Shown here piece by piece: positions 8,766 through 16,938 of a stretch of DNA of 64,000 bases. The notes beneath the pieces are model-generated. The model was not told the origin of the DNA. It saw only the letters and a program-made list of their open reading frames with translations, and did not search any database. The DNA comes from CAZEHS01 sp964649745 (GTDB taxonomy: Bacteria > Bacillota > Clostridia > Peptostreptococcales > Acidaminobacteraceae): assembly GCA_964649745.1 (NCBI GenBank), contig CAZYQI010000001.1, positions 124,001 through 188,000 on the forward strand. The letters are read 5' to 3'. How positions within the stretch are numbered: the stretch's first letter is position 1; the number at the start of each line of letters is the position of its first letter. The position numbers and the translations under genes were made by a program.

Positions 8766-9572
8766 TTATAAATCAGACAAATAGTGATTATCCGTATTCC
8801 TGTAAATCCTTTTCATAAACGCCTCCAGAACAAACAGTACCAGAAGGGCCACAGTAATGAAGCTTACACTATACACAGAGGCCATCATGCGGTCGCCGCT
8901 TTGGATATAGGGAAACATCACCATGGGAAAGGTCACTACCCGTCCTCCACCGATGAAGAAGGTAAGGAAGTACTGACTGAAGGATACGATAAAGACCATG
9001 GAACCCGCCGAAACCAGCCCCGGAGCAATAATGGGCAGGGTAACGTGCATCAGGGTCTGCCATCTGGACGCCCCCAAAACCTGCGCCTGTACCTCCATGC
9101 GATCCCCAATCATTTCAAACACATGGGTCAGAATTCGTACCGCATAGGGAATGCCGCAGATTAGATGGATGAGGACAACCCCCAGGAAGGTATTGGCCAG
9201 CCCCATCCGGATAAAGGCCACATGAATTCCCATGGCCACCGTCAGGGGGGGCACAATGATGGGCATCAGCATGAACATGTAAATGGCCCTTTTCCCTTTG
9301 AATTCCCGACAGCCCAAAGCTTTTGCAGCCGGTACGCTGACCCCAAGGGTGACGAGCATCACAACCAAGGACAGCCCCACGCTGCACCATAAAACAGAAG
9401 CGGTCTTGGAGACCGGGTTCATCAGGTAGTCGAATCCCCTGGCCCCAAAGGATTCCGGCCACAGCATTGGCCACGGCCAGCTTTTGGCCACAGTCCACAG
9501 GACCACAATCAACATCGGCATCAACAGCAAGAACAGCAGGGCCCCCAGGGCCGTTCGCCAGAATGTTTTCAT
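8766..9572 (-). CDS. ABC transporter permease, second subunit (YnjC C-half/PotC-like)
   Basis: 268-aa inner-membrane permease with six predicted hydrophobic segments. The EAA-type cytoplasmic loop reads QVLGASRWQTLMHVTLPIIAPG, where the ATPase docks. The first helix begins at about residue 8. It overlaps the upstream permease by 4 nt (ATGA). In E. coli YnjC both permease halves are fused in one chain; here they are separate genes, as in PotB/PotC. Substrate is not determinable from the sequence; the binding protein is YnjB-like. Confidence 0.9.
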   Translation of the reverse strand: MKTFWRTALGALLFLLLMPMLIVVLWTVAKSWPWPMLWPESFGARGFDYLMNPVSKTASVLWCSVGLSLVVMLVTLGVSVPAAKALGCREFKGKRAIYMFMLMPIIVPPLTVAMGIHVAFIRMGLANTFLGVVLIHLICGIPYAVRILTHVFEMIGDRMEVQAQVLGASRWQTLMHVTLPIIAPGLVSAGSMVFIVSFSQYFLTFFIGGGRVVTFPMVMFPYIQSGDRMMASVYSVSFITVALLVLFVLEAFMKRIYRNTDNHYLSDL

Positions 9573-10453
9573 CGGCTCCCGTCTCCTTTTTCAGGGGATA
9601 TGCGCTTAAGCAGGGTGTAACTTTTACTGTAAAGGAACACCAGAAAGAATGTTAAAGCGGCAATCACCATATTGATGGCCATGGCATAGGGCCGCTGAGC
9701 CAGATCGGGATTGATATAGGCGATATACGCCAGCACCGGCAGAGCCTTGGGCGCAGTAGGGCCCAAAAGATAGGGTATTTCAAAGGCGCCGAAGGAATAC
9801 GAGAAGATGATGATAAAGGCCGTCAGCAGGGTGGGCAGGCACAGGGGCAGGGTGACATGGATGAAGCTCTGCAGTCTGTCGGCTCCAAGATTCCTTGCCA
9901 CCTGGGTGTACCCGGCATCTGCCGATTTCAGCACGCCGAAAACCACCAGGGCCACGAAGGGAATTTCCTTCCAGGCATAGGCCAGGATCACCCCAATTCC
10001 GTTCTGATCAAACAGCAGCACGGGAAAATCGCCGATATCGGCAATCAGGCCCAGCTGGAAGGCCAACCGGCTGAGCCACCCGCTTTGCCCCAGTATGCTG
10101 AACACCAGGAATGCCGCAACGGCGTGGGGCACAACGATGGGAAGCTTATAGAGCAGCTGTTCCACCATGCGCTGGCTGGAGCTTCGCATCAGGGCATAAG
10201 CCAGTACAACCCCCACTAGCAGCGCCGTCAAAGAGGAAACCAACGACGTATAGAGGCTGAATCCCAGGGCCTCTTTGAAAGCCCCGTCTGAAAAGACATC
10301 CACATAGTAGCGCAGGGTGATTTCCCGAAGGCCCAGGGCGGGAAAATGCCCCAGGCTCTGCAGGAGCCCCATGGCCAGTCCGGATGCAAATACACACACC
10401 ATAATGGACAACGCCGGGGCCAGAAGAATGTAAGGTTCCAGTTTTTTCAACAC
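9569..10453 (-). CDS. ABC transporter permease, first subunit (YnjC N-half/PotB-like)
   Basis: 294-aa inner-membrane permease. Hydrophobic segments at roughly residues 9-30, 65-90, 100-125, 155-172, 205-225 and 255-275; EAA loop VARNLGADRLQSFIHVTLPLCLP. GTG start at 10453 lies 1 nt beyond the stop of the binding-protein gene, with AAGGGCGAG as ribosome site. It forms the heterodimeric channel with the following gene product. No missing regions were seen. Confidence 0.9.
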   Translation of the reverse strand: MLKKLEPYILLAPALSIMVCVFASGLAMGLLQSLGHFPALGLREITLRYYVDVFSDGAFKEALGFSLYTSLVSSLTALLVGVVLAYALMRSSSQRMVEQLLYKLPIVVPHAVAAFLVFSILGQSGWLSRLAFQLGLIADIGDFPVLLFDQNGIGVILAYAWKEIPFVALVVFGVLKSADAGYTQVARNLGADRLQSFIHVTLPLCLPTLLTAFIIIFSYSFGAFEIPYLLGPTAPKALPVLAYIAYINPDLAQRPYAMAINMVIAALTFFLVFLYSKSYTLLKRISPEKGDGSR

Positions 10454-10454
10454 A

Positions 10455-11687
10455 TCACTCGCCCTTTTCAGGTATGGTTTCCATCCATATTTCCTCGATG
10501 ATCGGCACCAGGTTGGAGGGCATTTCCGGCAGACGCTTGGTCAACAACCTGCTGAGGGCCGGCACGCCGGGGCCCACGGGAACATCGGTAAACAGCTTCT
10601 TCTGCTCCGGTGAGAGCTTGCTTTCATCCAATACGGGCAGGTCTCCCCATCGCTGGGTGTCGTACTTGGACGCCTGAAGCTCCGGTGACAGCACCGCGTT
10701 GATCAGAGCCAGGGCCGCAGGCTTGTTGGGCGCATTGGCAGGAACGGCTAGAAAATGAGTATTTCCGATGCTTCCCTTGTCGAACACATCTGCCACAGAG
10801 GTACTGCTGAACTCTCCGGAGGTGATTTTATTGGCCACATAGTTGGGGTTGTAATTCATAGTCATATAGAGCTCGCCGTCGCTGTACATCTGATCCACCA
10901 GGGCATTGGTGGCCGGATAGGTCTTTCCTTCCCGCCACAGGTACGGCTTCAGCTCTATCATATAATCCAGGGCGGGCTGAATCAACGCTTTTACCGCTTC
11001 TTTCTCCGGCTTCACCGTCATAAATGCCTCATAGCCCACCACATCGTATATAAGGTTCCTTACAAAGGCGCTGCCGGTGAAGTCCGGAGGCGCCGGATAG
11101 GTGATTTTGCCGGGATTGGCCTTGGCCAGGGCCAGCAGTGCCTGATGATCCACCGGCATGGTCCCTATCTTGGCCGTATCCCCTATCATGACGAACTGCG
11201 CCTTCCCATAGGGAGCTTCAAAACCTTCCACCGGATAGCCGAAGTCATAGGCAATATCCGGTGCTGACCCGTCTACAACCGCCGTGAAATTTGGCAGCCT
11301 ATCCGTGAAGGGACCATATAACAGATCGTTTTTCTTCGCCGTGTAGAAATTTTCGCCATTGATCCACACCACGTCAATGGTGCCCTCTGTGCCCGCCTGC
11401 TTTTCTGAAACCATCTTGGCAAGGATTTCATCGATATTCATGGGTACACGGTTCAGGGTGATGTCGTAGCTTTCCTTAAGGACCCCAGCCAGCTCCGTGT
11501 CCAACCACGAGTTGGTAAGATCGGAGCCTCCCCAGCCGTAAAGATTGACGGTGGTGCCCTTGGCATTTTCCAAGACCGCATCCCAGCTCATGTCTTCAAC
11601 AGCGGGCTTTGCCGCCGTTTTTTGCTGACATCCCGCCAGGGAGAAAACCATAAGACCGATTAAGATTAGTGCAAGAATCCGCTTCAT
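10455..11687 (-). CDS. YnjB-like ABC substrate-binding lipoprotein
   Basis: 410-aa extracytoplasmic binding protein tethered by a lipobox, FSLAGC, after a short hydrophobic signal. The mature region resembles E. coli YnjB: VNLYGWGGSDLTNSW, the DVVWINGENFYTAK motif, LLYGPFTDRLPN and EGFEAPYGKAQFV. YnjB's ligand is unknown; related binding proteins of this superfamily carry thiamine, polyamines or iron. ATG at 11687 follows AGGAG. It is first in the operon and has a consensus-like promoter (11742-11770). The downstream sugar/nucleotide-type transferases and kinase, and the divergent nucleoside hydrolase, hint at a nucleoside- or sugar-like ligand (inference). Confidence 0.9.
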   Translation of the reverse strand: MKRILALILIGLMVFSLAGCQQKTAAKPAVEDMSWDAVLENAKGTTVNLYGWGGSDLTNSWLDTELAGVLKESYDITLNRVPMNIDEILAKMVSEKQAGTEGTIDVVWINGENFYTAKKNDLLYGPFTDRLPNFTAVVDGSAPDIAYDFGYPVEGFEAPYGKAQFVMIGDTAKIGTMPVDHQALLALAKANPGKITYPAPPDFTGSAFVRNLIYDVVGYEAFMTVKPEKEAVKALIQPALDYMIELKPYLWREGKTYPATNALVDQMYSDGELYMTMNYNPNYVANKITSGEFSSTSVADVFDKGSIGNTHFLAVPANAPNKPAALALINAVLSPELQASKYDTQRWGDLPVLDESKLSPEQKKLFTDVPVGPGVPALSRLLTKRLPEMPSNLVPIIEEIWMETIPEKGE

Positions 11688-11716
11688 TCCAATCTCCTTT
11701 TAATACATGATAGGAT

Positions 11717-11744
11717 AATCAGCCTTATTCCGTAAGGCCCGATT
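11717..11744. promoter_or_regulatory. Inverted repeat at the transporter-operon transcription start
   Basis: AATC-N2-CCTTA-N5-TAAGG-N3-GATT, a nested dyad lying over the -10 edge and predicted start site of the promoter at 11742-11770. The position suits a repressor operator. The binding factor is unknown. Confidence 0.4.
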
Positions 11745-11770
11745 ATGCCGGTTTAATTAAACTATTCCAA
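11742..11770 (-). promoter_or_regulatory. Predicted sigma-A promoter of the ynjB-like operon
   Basis: On the minus strand TTGGAA, a 17-nt spacer and CATAAT, about 55 nt upstream of the binding-protein ATG. The spacer contains the palindrome TTTAATTAAA. Confidence 0.5.
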
Positions 11771-11820
11771 AATACGCCACTCCATGATACTGTTTTTATA
11801 TCACCGCTCGGAGGACAACG

Positions 11821-12714
11821 ATGAAAGTAATGCTGGATTTCGACCTCACCATGGGGGTCCATCAAAAAGATGTGGATGATGGCCTGGCCCTGCTGTACAT
11901 ACTGGGGAGCCCACAACTTGATCTTATTGGGGCCACCACCACCTTCGGCAATTCAACCCTGGATGTGGTTCATTCCACTGCAGACACCGTATTCCGAGAA
12001 CTGGGGATTACGGATAAGATTCCGCTATACAAAGGCGCTGCCGATCCCTCGGATCGTATCAGCGAAGCGGCAGAAGCCCTGGTTCGGGAGGTAAACGCCC
12101 ACCCCAACGAAATCACCCTGATTGGCATCGGTTCCCTGACAAACCTTCTGGGGGCACAGCTGCTGGACCCTGATTTCTTCGCAAAGGTCCGCAGGGTTGT
12201 CTTAATGGGGGGAATCACGCACCCTCTGATCATCAATGACAGACCCATGGCAGAGCTTAATTTTTCATCCGATCCGGAAGCCGCCTATGCCGTGCTCAGC
12301 AGTCCGGCGCCGGTGACGGTGATTACAGGTCACCTGTGTCTTCAAGCACTATTCACCGCAGGGCTTTACCAGGAAATGATTCAAACCAAAGACCCAACCG
12401 GCAAGGCTCTCCCTATATTTGATTACATCCGTGAAAAGACCGTTCCGTGGCTTCACTACATTGGCGCGGCCTATGACACCGGGGGCTTCCACAACTGGGA
12501 TGCCGTGGCGGCCCTGTACGTGGACCATCCTGAGCATTTTGACCTTGAAATCCTGCCCTTTACAGCCACTGTGGCCGACCTGGCATCCGGCCGGATCGTA
12601 GGGAATGCCCCTCGGGGCAAAGAGCTGATCGTCCCCTGCCGCATCCGGGACATTGATGCCTTCAACCGCCAGTTGATTGAAAACTGGAGCCACGTTGCAC
12701 TTCCCAATCTATAA
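11821..12714 (+). CDS. Nucleoside hydrolase family protein
   Basis: 297-aa member of the inosine-uridine nucleoside hydrolase family, which cleaves the N-glycosidic bond of nucleosides. The N-terminal Ca2+-binding cluster is recognisable as MLDFDLTMGVHQKDVDDGLALLY. It is expanded relative to the usual DTDPGxDDAxAL by three to four residues, but the acidic pair is kept. VVLMGG and the later NWDAVAALYV motif are also present. ATG at 11821 follows GGAGG. It is divergent from the YnjBCD-like operon across 133 nt, which may indicate shared control and a nucleoside-related pathway (inference). Substrate specificity is unpredicted. Confidence 0.88.
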   Translation: MKVMLDFDLTMGVHQKDVDDGLALLYILGSPQLDLIGATTTFGNSTLDVVHSTADTVFRELGITDKIPLYKGAADPSDRISEAAEALVREVNAHPNEITLIGIGSLTNLLGAQLLDPDFFAKVRRVVLMGGITHPLIINDRPMAELNFSSDPEAAYAVLSSPAPVTVITGHLCLQALFTAGLYQEMIQTKDPTGKALPIFDYIREKTVPWLHYIGAAYDTGGFHNWDAVAALYVDHPEHFDLEILPFTATVADLASGRIVGNAPRGKELIVPCRIRDIDAFNRQLIENWSHVALPNL

Positions 12715-13119
12715 TCCTTCGGGGACAACGTTTAATCCTGTCATTGCGAACTTGGGGCATTGATCAAAATCACCACACGGGCAATCTCTATGTAATCATA
12801 GCAACAAAATGGCGGCAACTCTAAACTATTTGGTAATTTAATAGTGAGCGTATCAGGTATTCGGATTCTTTTGATTTCGTTCAGTCCACCTGCTCCATCT
12901 CTGAATAACTCTCCCCCACCATCCGCAGGTTCTCTATCCCTATATTCGGAGGCAGCAGCGCCATCAGTTCTTCCATGCATAAAGAAACCCTATAAAGCAC
13001 ACATTCAATATTAAAACTCAAAATGCCGCATCTTGTTTACATAATCTATAATGAGAATAGGTTGTTCCATCAACATCAAAAATGCTGTTCCAGCATGTTT
13101 CTGTTCAGTGAGGATCCTA
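12715..13119. other. 405-nt intergenic region with decayed repeat
   Basis: From 12739 to 12789 lies TGTCATTGCGAA...CACACGGGCAATCTC, a degenerate copy of the common TGTCATTGCGAG...GCAATCTC-type repeat. At 12881-12976 (minus) a 31-codon frame encodes a peptide starting MEELMALLPPN and ending MEQVD, without a ribosome site; it could be the tail of a lost gene. Nothing else is recognised apart from the AT-rich promoter region of the PHP gene. Confidence 0.5.
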
Positions 13120-13797
13120 ATGATTATTGACACGCATATGCATGAAAAAGCGCATTCCGACGACAGCTTTATGACGTTGGCAGAAATAGTTGAACGGGCT
13201 CAGGCTATCGGCCTGGACGGGGTCTGCATCACCGACCATGAAAGCAACGGACTCCGGGATTTTGCGGCGGACTATTCCCGTAAAACAGGCTTCCTGATTA
13301 TTGTAGGCGCCGAAATTCTTACCCACGAGGGAGATATCACCGTATTCGGACTGGATTCCCTTCCAAAAGAAAAACTCCACGCGCAGCAACTGATTGATCT
13401 GACCCTGAAGGCCGGTGGCGTGGCCATGAGCGCCCATCCCTTCCGTCAGAACAATCGAGGTATGGGACACAGCATCCGCAAGGTTCGCGGCCTTTCCGGC
13501 ATAGAAGCTTTCAACGGCAGTACGCCCATGCATCTGAACATGCAGGCCTATCAGTTGGCCGCAGAGCTTGGCATTCCAACCTTCGGTGCCAGCGATGCCC
13601 ATGTGGTTGAAAAGATCGGCAAATACGCCACCGTGTTCCCCGGCAGGATACGAGACGTTCGTGATTTTATTGAAGCCGTCAAATACGGCAATACATGCCC
13701 GGCTATGTGTACGGAAACCGGCTTTGAACGCTTCCAGCCCTTCAGCATCCCGGCGGCCGCCTCCATGGTGGAATCCTATCAGTCGCTGGCTATCTAG
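13120..13797 (+). CDS. PHP-domain metal-dependent phosphoesterase
   Basis: 225-aa PHP-superfamily hydrolase. Metal-binding motifs in order are DTHMHEKAHSDDS, ITDHES, GAEILTHEGD, SAHPFR and the C-terminal GASDAHVVEKIG. These fit a phosphoesterase with two or three metals; the family includes nucleotide- and histidinol-phosphate-type hydrolases, and the substrate is open. ATG at 13120 (MIIDTHMH) was preferred to a start 69 nt upstream because GAGGATC precedes it and the added 23 residues are not PHP-like. It converges on the XRE gene through a shared terminator. Confidence 0.87.
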   Translation: MIIDTHMHEKAHSDDSFMTLAEIVERAQAIGLDGVCITDHESNGLRDFAADYSRKTGFLIIVGAEILTHEGDITVFGLDSLPKEKLHAQQLIDLTLKAGGVAMSAHPFRQNNRGMGHSIRKVRGLSGIEAFNGSTPMHLNMQAYQLAAELGIPTFGASDAHVVEKIGKYATVFPGRIRDVRDFIEAVKYGNTCPAMCTETGFERFQPFSIPAAASMVESYQSLAI

Positions 13798-13824
13798 GCG
13801 CCTTCCTTACTCCGAACAAAAACC

Positions 13825-13853
13825 AAACCCCTTGGAACAAAACCAAGGGGTTT
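13825..13853. terminator. Bidirectional terminator between PHP and XRE genes
   Basis: AAACCCCTTGG and CCAAGGGGTTT (perfect 11-bp stem, 7-nt loop) between convergent stop codons. A/T-rich flanks on both sides suit termination in either direction. Confidence 0.85.
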
Positions 13854-13872
13854 ATTATGCGCTGTTAGCAGC

Positions 13873-14571
13873 CTACAATGCGAACTCCGCCTTCATGCAC
13901 CGCCCGATAATGCGCAGGCTCTTGGCATCCACGGTTTCCGGCTTTTTATCATCCTGGGTTTTAGACAGGATCAGCTGTCCGTATTCTTTTCGGATATGCG
14001 CAAGCATCTTCATATTCTGCCGGGAAACGATATGAAGACCGGCCTGCTGGACTTCTGCGGTTTCCTGCACCCAGAGAACATCGCCCTTATGGATACGGAA
14101 GGACTCCGCTTCGTTAGTTGATACCGCAAAAAATTGCAGCTTCTCCCAGGGAATCCCCTCAATCTTTTTATTCAGGACAGGAAGCTCCTTTTGCCCCAGG
14201 GGCTTGCCACTGGCCAGATCAACCACAGGAAACGTCTTGATGATGCCGGAAAGGGCGCCGGTCCATTGATCCGTGGGCTCCACCTGCACCTGCTCTGCCT
14301 TTTGGAGCGGAGTTGGCTTGGCTAAGGGTTTTTTAATCTCTGGGCGGACCTGTACAACCTCTGGCTGATCCAAATAAGCTCCGAAGGCGGTTTCCACTGT
14401 TTCACCGAACACCTTCAAAATGGTCTCTGCCGCCGTTTCATTTATTATTTTCTTTCCGGATTCAATCTGCGTGATATAGGCCGATGAAAGACCGCACTTC
14501 TTCGCCAGTTCCTTCTCCGTCATCCCTGCCTTCCGCCGGGCATCCTGGATACGTTTTGCAATTGGGTTCAT
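13873..14571 (-). CDS. XRE-family regulator with S24-like C-terminal domain
   Basis: 232 aa. The N-terminal Cro/CI-type helix-turn-helix is at about residues 4-60 (KELAKKCGLSSAYITQIESGK). After a Pro/Lys-rich linker comes a C-terminal domain resembling the LexA/S24 fold (FRIHKGDVLWVQE...GLHIVSR). The usual Ser-Met of the autoprotease site is missing, so it is probably a sensing or dimerisation module rather than a self-cleaving one. ATG at 14571 follows a GGAGGAATC-type site. It lies just upstream of, and on the opposite transcriptional side from, the glycosyltransferases; its target is unknown. Confidence 0.85.
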   Translation of the reverse strand: MNPIAKRIQDARRKAGMTEKELAKKCGLSSAYITQIESGKKIINETAAETILKVFGETVETAFGAYLDQPEVVQVRPEIKKPLAKPTPLQKAEQVQVEPTDQWTGALSGIIKTFPVVDLASGKPLGQKELPVLNKKIEGIPWEKLQFFAVSTNEAESFRIHKGDVLWVQETAEVQQAGLHIVSRQNMKMLAHIRKEYGQLILSKTQDDKKPETVDAKSLRIIGRCMKAEFAL

Positions 14572-14590
14572 GATGATTCCTCCATATGGG

Positions 14591-15844
14591 TTATTGACTC
14601 ACTTCATTGAAAACCTGCTCCATCCTTTTAAATACCCTCTCCCAGGACCGTTCTTCAACGGAAAGACGCCCAATTAATCGGCCCGGCATACTTTCCACAG
14701 AGCGACTGCAGGCTTCTATCGCCCCTTTGAGGGTCTGGATATAAACCTCTGCAGCAGAAGGCTTGCAGATATCCATTCCGGAAAGAGGAGGCATGGACAC
14801 ATAAAAAATCCCTCCGGAGTGATTGATGGCATCCCCCAACCATTCTCTCAGACCATTAAGCTCGTTAACAACCACCTTCATCCCGGAGGCCATGGCTTCG
14901 ATAACCACCAGGGGCAGCCCCTCGTAAAAAGAGGGCAGGACAAAGATGTCAGATTTCCGGAAGAGCTTTGCCAGCTCCCCCTGAGAGAGCTGACCTACAT
15001 AGGAAATGTCCGCTTCTGATTCTTCTATCCTTTTAAGAATGTCTTCCCCCTCCGTGCCGCTTCCCTTCCCAGCAATGGTAAGTCGGAACGCATTGGAATC
15101 AAGCTGCTTCATGCTCTCAATCAATTCCTTCAGCCCTTTTGAATAGGCCAGCTTCCCTGCATAAACCAACTCGATTTTATCCCTCGGCTGCTCCTTTGCC
15201 TCTCTATCCTCGAAGAAGAGTGCGCTGTCGTAGCCCGCTCCGATAATATGAATGCGGTTCTTGGGGATTCCATATAATCCGTGGATTGCCTCCAATTGGT
15301 AGCGGTTGAGGCTGAATGCGCCCTCAATCCTCCCACAGCCTTTTTCCGCATAAGGCTTTATCTCCGGACTCAGCTGCATTTGCCTCAGATCCGTTCCGTG
15401 ACAAACCCCGTATATCCTGGGGCGTTCCCCCTCTGTTCTTTCGGACACAGCTTCCACGGTGGCTGCCGTTGCCACCCACAGGTGATTTGAAATCACTACA
15501 TCCGGTTGAAACCTTTTAAGCATGTCGGAAATGGCATTTTTAAAGGCATTCCGATACATGAGAATGGCCTTCTGATCCATGGAAGAAAAAATGGTGCTCT
15601 CATAGGGCATAACATCGCTCATTCCGGGTATTTTAAAAGGCAGCTGTTCCGTTTCAAACAAAACCTCCGCCACCCGTTCACGGGGTATAGTCGAAAGAGG
15701 GTAATCCTTAAGGCCCACAGGAAGTCCAATGACAGCCCCCTGCTCGTGCCCTGCTCTTTGACACTGGGCAATCAGGTTATTCAGGAACACCCCGCTTCCG
15801 GTTTGGGATGGTATTTGAGAAAGAACATGCAGTATTTTGGACAT
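14591..15844 (-). CDS. Family 4 (GT-B) glycosyltransferase
   Basis: 417-aa GT-B glycosyltransferase. The N-terminal acceptor domain starts ILHVLSQIPSQTGSG, and the donor domain contains VYAGKLAYSKGLKELI, the EX7E-type motif SFYEGLPLVVIEAMASG and a C-terminal helix. A histidine in VCHGTDLR matches the GT4 active-site His. It probably uses a nucleotide-activated sugar for a surface glycan or lipid. ATG at 15844 (MSKILHV) follows AAGGGTG; an in-frame GTG 9 nt upstream overlaps that site. It reads divergently from the family 2 enzyme with only 42 nt between starts. Confidence 0.9.
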   Translation of the reverse strand: MSKILHVLSQIPSQTGSGVFLNNLIAQCQRAGHEQGAVIGLPVGLKDYPLSTIPRERVAEVLFETEQLPFKIPGMSDVMPYESTIFSSMDQKAILMYRNAFKNAISDMLKRFQPDVVISNHLWVATAATVEAVSERTEGERPRIYGVCHGTDLRQMQLSPEIKPYAEKGCGRIEGAFSLNRYQLEAIHGLYGIPKNRIHIIGAGYDSALFFEDREAKEQPRDKIELVYAGKLAYSKGLKELIESMKQLDSNAFRLTIAGKGSGTEGEDILKRIEESEADISYVGQLSQGELAKLFRKSDIFVLPSFYEGLPLVVIEAMASGMKVVVNELNGLREWLGDAINHSGGIFYVSMPPLSGMDICKPSAAEVYIQTLKGAIEACSRSVESMPGRLIGRLSVEERSWERVFKRMEQVFNEVSQ

Positions 15845-15886
15845 AGGCTTCACCCTTCATTCGTAATGATTATGGGAGGTTTTACA

Positions 15887-16843
15887 TTGCGTACGCGTCC
15901 GTCGGTATCCATCATCATGGCTGTTTACAATGTGGAGAGCTACCTGAATCGCTCCGTAGCATCCGTTCTTGCGCAGACCCTTCGGGATTTCGAATTGATT
16001 CTGGTGGATGACGGCTCCACCGATTCATCGGCGGCAATCTGCGAAGAACTCGCTGTGCAGGATCCCAGAATCCAACTGATACGGCGGCCCCACGGGGGAA
16101 CCTCCTGCGCCCGTAATGCCGGCATTGACGCCGCACAGGGTGATTTCATCGGTTTTGTGGATGCAGACGACTGGATTGAGCCGGATATGCTGGCCTTGCT
16201 TTATAAAAATAGTTTAGCATACGATTCTCAAATATCTGCCTGTGCATTTATAAAGATTTCGGATAATGATACCCTTCAATTTCGCTCCGGCACCGCCCAT
16301 GCCGTGGTTTATACCCCCGCCGAAGCGCTTAAACACACCTTCAGGCTGAGACATATGCGCTACTCCGCCTGCAACAAGCTCTTTCATCGAAGCCTCTTCA
16401 ACAGGGTCCGTTACCCGGAAAAACTGCGCTATGAGGACAAAGCCACCACCTACAGGCTGATTCACCTGGCCGAGCGCATCGTTTGGTGCCCGGCGCCGAA
16501 GTATCACTACTATATGCGCCCAGGCAGCGCCATGCATGAAGGCTACAATGAAAGGAGCCTGGATCTCCTCGCTGTGAATGAGGAGCTGCTCCTCTTTTTC
16601 AAAACCCACTATCCGGCCCTGGTGTCCCTTGCGGAAGGCAGCTATGCAGCGGAATGCATGAAGCTGGTGATGGCAATGAAAGCTGGTGGACACTGCAATG
16701 ATGCCGTATTTGGTCACTGCATGGACCGTATCCGGCAATCCATCCTTCCTGTGTTCCGATATCCCGTAACGGATGCCCTCACACGTCTGCGGATGTTGGC
16801 TGCCTGTGTATATCCCCCTGCTTTTCGCTGTCATGACAGCTAA
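15887..16843 (+). CDS. Family 2 (GT-A) glycosyltransferase
   Basis: 318-aa GT-A transferase: VSIIMAVYNVESYLNRSVASV opens the fold (first 20 residues given in part), then LVDDGSTDSSAAICEE and DFIGFVDADDWIEPDM with the metal-binding DXD. YEDKATTYRL is the catalytic-base region. TTG at 15887 is taken as start because GGGAGG lies 7 nt upstream; ATG codons at 15866 and 15872 have no ribosome site. Upstream frame-open sequence is antisense to the GT4 gene and not coding. Likely acts with the divergent GT4 enzyme on one glycan (inference). Confidence 0.85.
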   Translation: MRTRPSVSIIMAVYNVESYLNRSVASVLAQTLRDFELILVDDGSTDSSAAICEELAVQDPRIQLIRRPHGGTSCARNAGIDAAQGDFIGFVDADDWIEPDMLALLYKNSLAYDSQISACAFIKISDNDTLQFRSGTAHAVVYTPAEALKHTFRLRHMRYSACNKLFHRSLFNRVRYPEKLRYEDKATTYRLIHLAERIVWCPAPKYHYYMRPGSAMHEGYNERSLDLLAVNEELLLFFKTHYPALVSLAEGSYAAECMKLVMAMKAGGHCNDAVFGHCMDRIRQSILPVFRYPVTDALTRLRMLAACVYPPAFRCHDS

Positions 16844-16874
16844 AAGGAACCTCCCCGGTTTTGGAGGTTCCTTT
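16843..16874 (+). terminator. Terminator of the family 2 glycosyltransferase
   Basis: AAAGGAACCTCC and GGAGGTTCCTTT form a perfect 12-bp stem around an 8-nt loop immediately after the stop codon. A-tract and T-tract flanks could let it also stop minus-strand transcription from the bshB2-like gene. Confidence 0.85.
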
Positions 16875-16890
16875 AATATTGTTTTGAAGC

Positions 16891-16910
16891 CGTCATTGCG
16901 AGGCAACGAT
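16891..16910. repeat. Fragment of TGTCATTGCGAG-type repeat
   Basis: CGTCATTGCGAGGCAACGAT, between convergent gene ends. Short fragment of the common intergenic repeat type also seen decayed at 12739. Confidence 0.45.
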
Positions 16911-16938
16911 ACCGTTCACTGGATTTATCACCAAACTT

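Noticed and set aside
12881..12976. 31-codon frame MEELMALLPPN...
   Set aside because: Plausible peptide tail but no ribosome site and no parent gene; noted only as a possible remnant.
12741..12980. 79-codon minus-strand frame between nucleoside hydrolase and PHP genes
   Set aside because: Runs through the decayed repeat, has no ribosome site and no recognisable family; treated as non-coding.
14591..15844. BshA (bacillithiol glycosyltransferase) as identity of the GT4 gene
   Set aside because: The N-terminal region lacks the BshA opening motif; only the general GT4 fold matches, despite a bshB2-like gene nearby.
16214..16906. 230-codon minus-strand frame
   Set aside because: Antisense shadow of the family 2 glycosyltransferase.
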